64,000 nucleotides of DNA. It comes from Rotaria macrura (Eukaryota > Rotifera > Eurotatoria > Philodinida > Philodinidae). The notes under the pieces were generated by a model. The model saw nothing but the letters and a program-made list of their open reading frames with translations, was not told where the DNA came from and did no database searches. Positions 34,181 to 44,912 of the stretch are shown piece by piece. The position numbers and the translations under genes are program-made. Within the stretch, counting starts at the first letter, position 1, and every line of letters starts with the position of its first letter. Location of the stretch: contig OENT01000726.1 of assembly GCA_900239685.1 (NCBI GenBank), positions 1 through 64,000 on the forward strand, given 5' to 3'.

Positions 34181-35170
34181 TTAATGTGGTGCGAAACACA
34201 ACATTTATGTAGCGGTGCGTGAGTTATTTTTTCTTTCTTTCTAACTTTCTCGACGTACGCATTAAGTGTTCAGATTTGTGACGCGACGATTTCGAGAACT
34301 GAATATCAGACAACGCTCTTTCAAACGTGAGATCGAAGTATCATCATCGAATAAATTGCGCTTTTTACCAAATTTCGTCTACCTTACTACGTTCCACAGT
34401 AAATAGCGTCCGAAAATGACGATTTTCAAGGTATTTTGCCTTTTCAGAATTTTAAGATACTTAAAACGAAGACAAAACTTACAAGCCATTTTATCGATTC
34501 AAATATGAAACAGCTGTTGATACAGTTTATAGAAAATAATGAATCATCAAAATAATGAATCGCTGAACTATCAATGATTTCTGGAAAGCCGTCAATACGC
34601 TCTTAGAGGATTGACAGATTGATGAAGATTAGAATAACTGGTATTCATGTTGGAATTATGTTAAATCAAATTCTTGAAAAACACTCTTCGTCTTTCAGTG
34701 GTAGACCACAAAAAATATTTATGATTCTTTAGAAAGATTGAAACAGACATTTCGACCTGGTGCTCGTTATTTATGGAACATTGGTTTTCCCTAAAGCCGA
34801 GATTCGGGCTTCGCACCACATTTCTTGCGCGAGCTTCATTCGAGTACCATCTAGCTTTTATTGCAGGAGGTAATTAACTATGGTAAAGATCAGTGTCGGG
34901 CATGGTCGCATAGTAATGCCAGATTGAAAAAAATAGAAAATCGAACAAAATCTGAACTCTATTGATGTCTCGATGTTTCTCATGACGTTCCAATCATCAT
35001 TATACAGTGTGCGATTCTCGAGATCATTGTGTCACAAAATAACTAGTTGCGATGCGAATGCAAGATGCAAAGTAAGATAGGGAGAAAGAAAGAAGAAAGT
35101 AAACTCGAGAAGGACCACATTAACAATATCTTCGAACAAGCGTTCAATTGTGTTTCACACCATAATTAAA
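34181..35170. mobile_element. TTAA-bounded inverted-repeat element
   Basis: It begins TTAATGTGGTGCGAAACAC; the inverse of its right end reads TTAATTATGGTGTGAAACAC. Subterminal regions also match in inverse: GTGACGCGACGATTTCGAGAA on the left against GTGACACAATGATCTCGAGAA inverted on the right, giving imperfect arms of about 130 bases. TTAA lies at both edges (34181-34184 and 35167-35170), the duplication used by piggyBac-type elements, but the termini are not piggyBac-like enough to assign. There is no transposase frame, so it is non-autonomous. A related copy lies at 19988-20960. Confidence 0.6.
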
Positions 35171-37033
35171 GTTAAACTTTCATAGCAAAAGTTTAATATT
35201 ACAACATTTTGAACTGTGAAATTTAAGTGTTTGACTTAGTATTTCTCTTCAAAACTCCCAAGAACTATCGTGACGCTTAGATAATCGAATTGTCTACAAT
35301 ATGATATAGTTTTATTCGCACTTCGATGCAAAACGTCGTTTTAGCTTTGACAAAAAACGTTTTGGTCCTTATTTTGTGTGTGAAATATTACGCGCATTTA
35401 ATCTGATTTTGAAATTCTATTTTTGACTACATCTCGTAGACGGTACATGAAACTATCTACAGAGTGGCGCAAAAAGAGGTGAAATGCTATAACTGCTGAT
35501 GTTTTGACTAAATTTTGATACGCCTAGGTAGTCAAGCTCAATTTAGTTTCGATTATAGATCCTATTAAAATCTATCATATTTTTAAATTTTATCTTCGCA
35601 ATGTTGTTTTATTCCTGAGATAATGAGTGTAAAAGTCAAAACAGTGAAATTCAAAAACGCTTGGCACACTCTTTATGACGTCTTTGCGTCAATTATATTT
35701 ACCATCGTGACTACATAGATTGCCAGTATTAGAAGTATGGCAATTTCAACACTATGTTTGATAAGACAGAATGCCAACAGTCAAATTTAAGTCACCGAAA
35801 TTTCGCCAATATGGAATTTCTAGGACTGTCGAATATCCACCAACAATACGGCAATAGGTAGACGCTGAAGAATAACGTATTCGGTGTCTGAACAAAACTG
35901 TTTTCTAAGGCATGGTGATGTCAAACAATGCATGTGATATATTTATTTTAAGTATCGTAACAATATCAGAGTATCGAATAAAATCAGTAATAAACTAGTA
36001 TTATAAAACTGGTTTTCTTCTACCGTCATACCATACCGATGGCTCCTTCATTAACTCTTGTGTACCAATCATCAGAAAATAAAATATTGAATGATTATGG
36101 TGGTACGTTTTCTGTACATCACATGATAGAAGAAATAAAATCATACTGAACACCACGATAATCGTTCACACATCATTTCACATATTATCATGTTTATGAA
36201 AACGCGTAGTTTCTTGTATAATGGAGCTTAATCGACAGTTAAACTAATTTTGAATCGTAAAATTTTTTAGAAATTCCAATTGTTCAAGCCATAGGTATAA
36301 ATTCAATCAACGTGGAAGTTCTGTTCGCCGTCTTATTTTTAATCTTGCTTCTATTGTGACTAGTTTTAGTGATTCGAATTCTTTTCACAGCGATAACAAT
36401 TATAAACAATATTTTAACAACTGGATGTCATTATAAATCATGCTTTTTTATTGATGCATGAATAATAGTTTATTTCGTATCCTATATTATCTATGACCAT
36501 TTCTTTTCGAAATAAAACCCATTTATTTCATTTGTCGTTGTCAACAGAATGACGGAACAAATAAGAATTAAACATTCTTACTATTTATATTGACAGTTAT
36601 TTCATCTTATAATGCTAAAAAATAAAAACAGTATAAACCATGTAGTAATTATGTTATACTTTTACTTAAAAAAACATTTATTTTTGCATACTTTTATGTA
36701 AATACAATTTTCCTTGAACGAAATCTACGTAATTATTTCTGACTAATATATAAGTAATTAGTAATTATTCGATATTTTTCTTATTAGCCATCGAATAGCA
36801 TAAAATTGGCGAAGTATTGAAATGTAAAATATGAAAATTTCTTATTGAAAAAGTTACTAAGTCTAATTCTTAAGTATTCTCAATTACATATACTAAATGC
36901 GGCATGACGATGGCAACATTTTGTATTTTGCAAATATCCAAGCGGAGATCAACCGTATAACCTTGATTCTTGCTTTGTAAGGTATACCATCAAAAGCTAT
37001 GTTCTACTAAAACTGAAAGAACCAATCCCTATT

Positions 37034-37067
<34 letters not shown>

Positions 37068-37356
37068 CGCCTCTCATATTCAAAAGAAGCAGGTCCCATG
37101 AAGGTACTACATGTTCCACACTATTAAATATTTCGAAGACTTTTTTGCTTTCCATTATGAAGTTGTTCATGCAGTTATTGTGTAGCGTTTCACGGCGATG
37201 TATCGCAGGTTCTTGTTTCTATTTGAATCATAAGAGAATACACATATCCAGAGATAATAAAAGCAAACTGATTTTTCTATTGAATTCATTTCGATATGTA
37301 TATACCATTCATGCAAGTTCGATGCTTTTAATACCTCACACACCTATCATTTGTCA
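35171..37356. other. No gene seen; (TA)n at 37037-37065
   Basis: AT-rich sequence. A short frame at 36040-36150 (MAPSLTLVYQSSENK) looks protein-like but is too short and isolated to support. The TA microsatellite is uninterrupted. Confidence 0.4.
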
Positions 37357-37551
37357 CTAATCTGAAGGAATTTTAATTCCAAACTTTGTGTTCCATATCA
37401 GTAAACTTGTCAGCAGCAGAAATCGCAGTACACACTCAAAGCGAGTACGATTTGTATCATCCCGAATAGGAATCATGAACGGATACTTGTATTGTTCTTC
37501 ATCAACTATAACTAGTCCATGTTGCTCTTCCACTAAAACTCTTTGAAACAT
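37357..37551 (-). pseudogene. Gene fragment within a dispersed repeat
   Basis: A 64-codon frame (VLVEEQHGLVIVDEEQYKY, then RDDTNRTRFECVLRFLLL) with good protein character. Its first part lies inside the 383-base repeat shared with 13711-14093, where the homologous frame is cut off. I do not recognise the family. It is taken as a remnant of a host or element gene carried by the repeat. Confidence 0.4.
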
Positions 37552-37856
37552 CTCAATTCAAAACGACTTGTTTTGTCATATTATCATTATTTCCAATCTA
37601 GCATGTCAAACTGCTCGACAAGGCCATCATTCTTATTTTATTGTACGCTCCGTTCATCATGCACACTGCCTATCGTAGTGTTTAATTCGATCTATCGCTG
37701 ACGTCCCAACCTTGCCGAATCTCTGTTTATAACTATATGCACTACAGATGTTGCGAGAATATTTTTATAATCGTCTACTACGTAGCTGAAATTTATCAGT
37801 AGAATTTGTTTTTGTGAAATAGTTAGAAAAGTGGTATATTACAATCTACTTGTAGT
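37473..37856. repeat. Dispersed repeat, copy B (pair of 13711-14093)
   Basis: Collinear with copy A over its full length with scattered substitutions and single-base indels, and in the same orientation. The similarity stops abruptly on both sides. Confidence 0.75.
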
Positions 37857-38699
37857 CCGATATATAGCAAAGAAATTTACATAATGAAGATAATCGATGC
37901 AAATAGAATTCAGTCTAATATGAAACATAATATTCTATCATGATTTTTTAGAATAAATGAATCAGAATTCTATACTCATAAATCAGTTGAAATTCTATCC
38001 TGATGTATGTTGTGTCTCTGCTGTTTGTTTATTTTGATTGATTTCTAACTTGAGAACTAGCTCAATGCAGTTGTCAGATTCTTATATATCCTTGTTGTAA
38101 TCAAAGGAAATGACTTTCTTTCACAATAGAATAAAACCTATATTTCTAATGAAATGCAATCATTATTATTTCTTAATAATACTCTTCGCTGTCGATAACT
38201 TTGGATTTGTTTTACTCAACTGCTGTCTATCAGTAATTCTAGTACATCGTAACAGTTCAATAACATGTTTCAAAAAAAATTCGTACATTGTATTTTTGTT
38301 CGATCTGTATCTACATTTTTTTGTCATGGATTGTAGTTCATAGCGTGTTTGTGATCGATCATCTTTCATCGATTAATTTAATTACGAGATCAAAAAATCA
38401 TTGTTCAATTAGAAGGTTTTTTTATTGATGAAACAATAAATTGTTTTCAATTCATTGATTATTGATGATTCTCGTGATGCATGCATTTCATTGTTAACTA
38501 CACAGCCTGTTTTAGTCACCTGGTAAAAGCACAATTTTTTCCTTCATTCAATTAATTACACAAGTCATGATTGGCAATATTGCCACTTCAATTATTTTTC
38601 AATTAATTAAAAGAGAAAAATACATAATCAAAATTTGAGATAATCGCAAACGAAAAATCATAGTTAATTCTGACTCTCTATATATTTCTTTGTATTATA
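37857..38699. other. No gene seen
   Basis: AT-rich flank downstream of the tRNA gene. Overlapping frames on both strands at 38110-38369 are mutual shadows without family resemblance. Confidence 0.4.
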
Positions 38700-38702
38700 T
38701 TG

Positions 38703-38709
38703 AAAAAAA
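38703..38709 (-). terminator. RNA polymerase III T-run
   Basis: Seven T on the minus strand, seven bases after the 3' end of the tRNA-His gene: the usual Pol III stop. Confidence 0.75.
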
Positions 38710-38716
38710 TTCACAT

Positions 38717-38786
38717 GCCACGGGCAGGAATCGAACCTGCGTTATCCGGACCACAACCGGATGTACTACCATTATACTACCGCGGC
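38717..38786 (-). tRNA. tRNA-His (GTG)
   Basis: The minus strand folds into a full cloverleaf of 70 bases: acceptor GCCGCGG with CCGTGGC (one G-T pair), D arm GTAT/GTAC, anticodon stem TCCGG/CCGGA with loop TTGTGGT, anticodon GTG, variable TAAC, and T arm GCAGG/CCTGC with loop TTCGATT. Internal promoters are visible: an A box in TAGTATAATGG and a B box GGTTCGATTCC. The extra G at position -1 of tRNA-His is normally added after transcription. No intron. Confidence 0.96.
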
Positions 38787-39180
38787 GAGAATATAGTTCT
38801 CGAACTTATGCGTTATTCTTCACTTCGAATGAAGACAGAACGAGAGATATGTTTGAATGTTTTCATTGATTAAATCATATTTAAACATCATTCGAATTTC
38901 TTTTAATTATTTATTCTTGTCGTCTATTTTATTTTCTGAATCAGTAACAATAAGAAAAAAAAAAAGCAAAAATACTGACGAACAATATAGAAAGAAGATT
39001 AGTAATGAATGCACACACGCACACAAATAGGGACAAGAAAATGACGGAATGTCATAATTTTGTTCTTTTTAAAGTTTGCTAAATAATAAAAGAACCTCTG
39101 AATTCAACAAGTGCTTGATATCACTGTTCAGTAAATAAAAAAAATCATGATGAGATTTCAGTGTATGAATAAATGATTTG

Positions 39181-42100
39181 TTAGTCCATTTTAATATTAA
39201 CATAAATATAACGAATGAAACGAAGTGATGAAAAAAATCCAACCGTGCCAAGCATCAAAAAGAAAACATAACAAGCTACTGATGTGTAGCCAAAAAACTG
39301 TAATGTTTGTAATGCACCACGCATTTTCGAACGATTGAAATAGAAGAATACAGCATATAGAAAGACAAATAAACCTGTCGATCTGAATGAAAAAGAAAAA
39401 TGTTTAAGCCTCTTTTTCTTTAAAGTATTTCAAAAACATACCCTGATGTGACCATCGATTGCCACCACCATCGATAATCTTCAGCAGCTAATTGAAAATA
39501 AGTCAATGCAATCGATATGCAAGCTGTGACAGAAAGAAGAATGATAAAAACAATCGTTAGTATTCCATATAGCATATATTGTTCACGGCCCCAAAAAGTT
39601 GAAAATATATAATATAACTCAACACTAATTGCTGAAAATGGTAAAAATCCACCGACTAACATTCGAACGCAACTCGTTCGATACCAAGCTACTTGAGGAA
39701 TTTCACGTGAAATATTTTTTGTTCGACATGGTGCATCGAAGTTTCCCGTCCAATTTTTACCAAATATTCCTCCTAAAACTGTCAAAGGAAATCCAACTAA
39801 AATATAGAAAAACAAAACAGTACATTAGTAAGCCGCATGATATTTTTCTTATTTCTTAAATAATTTACCGAACAACCACATAAAAGCAAGAATAAGTACA
39901 GTTGTATACGGCAATGCTTGTGTTGTTCCATGTGCCCATGCAACTGTATTGATAATAGACCAAATAATAAAAAATGGAACTGTAAATAGATTTGCTGTTA
40001 ATATTATATTCCATGTCCAATGTTCACCTTGTAATTGTCGATACATACGCCCACTCATGTAGCCCGCCACGCATGATGTAAATGCATACAATATGACAGT
40101 TGATGCCATTAATGAACCATGACGATGTACAGTAAACATTCCACATACAGCAAAGATAAGTATGCCAGTGAATATTGATAAAAACTGAGAACCAACACCA
40201 AGAATCGAACAAAATAATTCACGATTAGCTGGAAAACGAAATACATCGGTATGAATTATTTTCCATCCATTCTCTTCTTCAGGTGAACCATCGTCATCAT
40301 CATCTGCCATTCGATTCAAATCATGTTTTAATATACGTGACTAAAACACAATCGAAACTCTTCAATGTTTATCTACGATACTCAAACATACATCGGTAAA
40401 TAAAATATCTCAGATTTAAAAATCTTTTAAATACGGTTTCGGATTAGAAAAAAAAAATATTTTTCTTAGCACTTATCTATTACTAGCATTTAAAAATGAA
40501 TCGTTTTAGTCGACATAATGAAGTGAATCTTGAAATTTAATTTCTTTGCTGTTCTAATATTGCGTGAAAAAGAAAATTTTTCGATGTCTTATCAATAACA
40601 AAAGGTTGCTTGAAGTATTACATATTTCGACAGTCAGACATAAAATTGTTGCTATGATTGGATTATACTTTCGTTTCTTATGCAATCAACTCTGTTCCCT
40701 GTTGCGAACCGATCAACAGTCGGAAATATCACAGAAGTACTATTAGTAGTTGGTCTCCTAGTGCTACACATCTCAATTAGATAAAAGAAAAACTGACTAG
40801 TTTATTCCAGTTTGGATTTCAATGTAGAACTGGTATTTCTTCTTTTGTTTGATTTTACTAATATACGATAATGATTTTATAAAACTTCTAGACAATTTCT
40901 CTACGTGTCGAAGATAAAGTTTATGTTGACTATTTTAACACCTTTGCTCAACAACAATCCAGACTGCTATACATAAGTAGTATATCTACCGCTGATGGAC
41001 GTTCAATTGAGTATCATTAATTTTTTAATAGATTTCAATAATATGCTCATTCATACATCATATCAAAGATACTGGTATCGCTCTACAAGACTTATAGAAC
41101 TCACCACTTTTCATTCGAAAATAATGGCAGATTGATGTCTCTTAAATTTCAAATGTTCATCCGATAGGATAAGAAGATATTTTTAATAATAGTTCAAAAA
41201 AATTTGATATATTTTCTTCATGACACCATATTCGAATGGTACGAAACATTCAGTTGAAAATTATATAAGTTTTATATGTTGTTGCTCATACCGGTCGATT
41301 TCAAATTCATCTAGTCTAATTGTATCAAAACCGAATGTGATTAAACTTTTCACATACATTACTATTCAATTATACACCCTCGACCTATTCGTTTTGAAAG
41401 GTATATTGGATATCGTAACTATATTGGATGCTAAGCTGAACTCAAGCAATGTAATCCAACGAACGGTACCACAAATTTCAATTTCGTTCGTATCTAACGT
41501 GTACTTATTTAAATCGAAAATATTGAATTGAATAATTTGAAAGTTAATAGTAAGGATTTTAAATGAAAAATTGTAATTATTCAATTTTTAGACAAACATC
41601 ATTTTTCGTTTTTTTAAGATACTTACAAGAATAATAACAACAAAACCTATCAGAAGAAAAACCAGTACCATTGAATTGATAACAGATAACCAATGAATCT
41701 TTAAAAAAAAGTAAATTCATCAAAGATTGAAAAACGATAAAGATATTTGATAAAATGAAAACGAACCTCGAGAGTCTCAGGGAAGAAACCTGTATTAGCA
41801 ATATACTTAGCACGATTTTTAAATGATGTCCTAGAATTAGGATTAAAATTAACATGAACATAAATAATCAAAATGTATTTCTTACTCTGTTCGATGCCAT
41901 TTAGCCGAATAAGTGAACTCAAGTTTAAGAGATTTCAATGAATCATCGTCTACTGATGTTGGTGGATGATCTTTGGTACTTATGTTAACATATATAATCT
42001 TAATAGAATAATAATTCTGTTGGTTAGTCTACTATCATAAATAAACATTTATTACTTGATTATTATTAATATGAAAATCGAAATGATGATGTGTATAAAC

Positions 42101-42709
42101 ATAAATACGATGCTTATGTGGAAATATAGTTGTTTCTTCAATTTGTCCAACAAAACCTCGAAGTGGTATATCGTCAACAACAAATTCAAAATAATAAAAT
42201 TCTTCAATAGCTAATCTTAATGCATTCAGTTCATCATAGTTCAATGTTAAGGAACATAATTGTTTGTTGCTAATCTCTTCTGAAAAAGAAAACGCAAAAA
42301 TAACAAGAATACTTTAATCAGATTTCTAACCATTGAATTTGATTTCATACAACGAATGAGCCATTCGATCACCCGAAAGAACTTCACCAAGAGTTAAATC
42401 TTTGGATACGATCTATGTATATCAAAGTAGTCTTTTTTCTTTCTTTCTGAAACTAGAAAGAAATCTATATTTTACCTTTGACGGACGACAAACGGGCAAT
42501 GAATAGTAATGATATGTTTCCTGTGGATTAGAATAAGGACCAACTTTGTTGACGTAAACTATCACCTATAAAAATCATTTGTGAAACAATCATAAAATAT
42601 TTCATTATGAATTACTTACATTATCTTTTTCTGAATATTTCTTGTCGTCAGCATTGACAATAATCAATAAATAAAGAACAAGAAAATAATTTGCAATAAA
42701 AGACGCCAT
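39181..42709 (-). CDS. TM9SF1: Transmembrane 9 superfamily member 1 (nonaspanin)
   Basis: TM9SF/EMP70 proteins are nine-span membrane proteins of Golgi and endosomes, involved in sorting and autophagy-related traffic. Exons in gene order: 42620-42709, 42476-42565, 42331-42412, 42056-42279, 41886-41998, 41767-41830, 41627-41698, 39869-40340, 39442-39796, 39181-39382. They give 587 aa with every junction in frame (human TM9SF1 is about 606). The signal peptide is at about 1-20 ([12 protein letters not shown]). The lumenal part has [18 protein letters not shown] and [19 protein letters not shown]. The first membrane span is at about 224-245. A cytosolic acidic loop precedes [13 protein letters not shown]. 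The multispan region includes [27 protein letters not shown] and EDYRWWWQS. The C-terminus NIKMD carries the family's K-x-D/E Golgi retention motif. Introns are 51-72 bases except one of 1,286 (40341-41626). Confidence 0.95.
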
Positions 42710-43195
42710 CTGCAACTAAGATACTATTGTTTTCTATTTATAATTTTCAAGATCCTTTTTAAAAGAAAAGTACCTGATTAAACTACGATCTAAAATACAG
42801 AAAAAGTCCACGTGTTTAGATGCTCGGTCGACTACTCGAGGAAAATACAGTCAACATTCGTTCGTATCCCGTATTGTAATCATTATGGCTGCCAGTGCGA
42901 CCTCTAACATTAGGTGGCAACACAAATAACTAGTCATCACAATTCATAAAAAATCAGAACCAATTTGAATTTATCATCATTGTTATTATTATCTCAACGA
43001 AAATGATTAATAAAAAGCGAAAGCAACTAATTATCAGTATATATCAGATGAATAAATTTTCGGAGGTGTCGCTGAATGTCTGGTTTGTGTATTTATATTC
43101 ATGCATAGACGTTACATGCACTGTAGTAGTACGTGATAAGAGTCCGATGATTCATCGAATCAATAGCAGAAAATGCACTTTGTAGGCTTTACAGG
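42710..43195. other. TM9SF1 5' flank; no gene seen
   Basis: Upstream region of TM9SF1 on its minus strand. No clear core promoter motif could be singled out. No other gene is supported. Confidence 0.35.
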
Positions 43196-43590
43196 GGGAC
43201 ACTTTTTCGAGGATTCGCACTAATCTCATTTGAAGTAATAAAGAGTGATAGGAATTTTAGTACTATTTTTTTCTCGCGCCCAAGTCGGGTTTCCGAGATC
43301 ATTGTTGGTATGTGGCGATAAACAAACGATAATGGCTGGCTAGAGCCAATAGTGAATTCTGATGGAGAATTTTTTGCGTTCTCTTCCCTTCATCATCCGT
43401 CATTAATGCAATGGTATACTAAAGAAATAATCCAACAATGTCAAATTTACAACGCCATCTATCATGTGGGACACTTTTTCGAAGAAAACCAAATATGTAG
43501 TTCGAAAGAGGAAATTTTCCTACATCTAATAGTGTTAACGAGACCTCGCGCCCATGCCAAAACTTCAGATGGCGCATACAAGTGCATTTT
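43196..43590. repeat. Diverged tandem duplication, period 272
   Basis: GGGACACTTTTTCGA occurs at 43196 and 43468, and CTCGCGCCCA at 43273 and 43545; both pairs are 272 bases apart, with weaker similarity between. The open frame at 43352-43594 straddles this repeat and has no family resemblance. Confidence 0.5.
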
Positions 43591-44242
43591 TTGATATTGA
43601 TTCGTCTTTTTCTGCATACTTCGTTTGCTCTGCACCCGTACTACTTACTGATCAATCAATGTCATATCATATCAGCTAACTTGATCAATGGTTATAATCA
43701 AAATACACGAGTGAGCAGTCAATAGATGATTAGTAATAACTCCAATCATATGCAATAATCTATAAATCAAATATCAGAGATCGTTCTTGAGCTGTCACTT
43801 GTTTTTAAATATTTTTATTGCCTTCATGAAACTGCGAGACAGGAAATATTTACAAGCTTCACTTATAAAAAAATGGCAGGTTTTCTCAAGACTTAAAAAT
43901 ATTCTGCACTCCTATTTTTCAAGGAGCAATTAATTACAGCTACACATTTATTATATGATAGAAAAAACTCAGACCAGGTTACGATTTTTAATTAACCCTC
44001 GATGTCGATGAGGTCTGCTTAAAAATCCTTCTCAATGAACGAACTCTGATGAAAAGGAAACTCATGAACATAGCTCCACAAAATTGATCTCATGTATCTC
44101 ATTTATGTTCTGATAATACTTACCAGAGCTCCTCGGTACTACCAAAAAGTTGTCGCATCTCCTCGCGTTTTATTTGCTTTTTAGGATTCCGTCTCATTTC
44201 CTTTTCTTGTTCAATAAAATCCATTTATTTTCCTACTTATCA
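43591..44242. other. No gene seen
   Basis: AT-rich intergenic sequence without recognised structure. Confidence 0.4.
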
Positions 44243-44912
44243 GTTGCAAGTAGGGAAGTGTGGGACCAACATTTTTGGTCCCGGTCTTTGTTCTAGTTAA
44301 AATTTTCTATAGCTTCTGATCCAGATTTTGTGATACATGATGCGAAAGGTGAGTGAGTTGAAGTGTTCAGGGTAGAAATTTCTGACTTACCCCTGCTATC
44401 CCAAATATTACCGACGTACCCCCACCCCTCCCCCGTTTATCACAGACCATAACAGACGAGCTCCAGAGACGTCAAAGATTCTAACAGACACGACCTTCCC
44501 ATTCAACCAATGGAGATCATGAGTGGTGTTATCGATATACGATCAAACGGTAAGGCAATAGAATAGCATTGTTGTAGACGAACCTCTTCTCTAATGTAGT
44601 TATACAGGATTAGTAAAATGGTTGTGAGCTAGTGTTTCGCAAGATAAATCAAAGGACACGACTTACAAGTAATTAGCAACATTAGTTACATTGTGTTTCA
44701 CATTTTAACCCAGCACGGATTGCATCAACAGTTTTCTTAAACGAAAGCAATTTTTTGCAAGATTAAGCTTAAATTTTCAAATTTTTTTCATAAAAGGAGA
44801 CATCGGGGCGATATTGATAAGTTATTGGTCCAGATCCCGGTCACGTAAAAACTAAAACTTTTGGTTCCAATCCCTGTTCCACGGGACCACTTTGCAGTCC
44901 CCTAGTTACAAG
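44243..44912. mobile_element. hAT-like non-autonomous element with GGGACC motifs
   Basis: The element at 44251-44904 begins TAGGGAAGTGTGGGACC; the inverse of its right end begins TAGGGGACTGCAAAGTGG. Flanks are GTTGCAAG (44243-44250) and GTTACAAG (44905-44912), an 8-base duplication with one mismatch. GGTCCC/GGGACC words recur near both ends. No coding frame. The 8-base duplication and TAGGG ends suggest hAT; the termini match only partly. Confidence 0.6.

Noticed and set aside
36040-36150. Short frame starting MAPSLTLVYQ
   Set aside because: It is only 37 codons, isolated, with no donor or partner exon; kept out for lack of support.
43352-43594. 80-codon plus frame
   Set aside because: It straddles the diverged tandem duplication and reads in unrelated sequence in the first unit.
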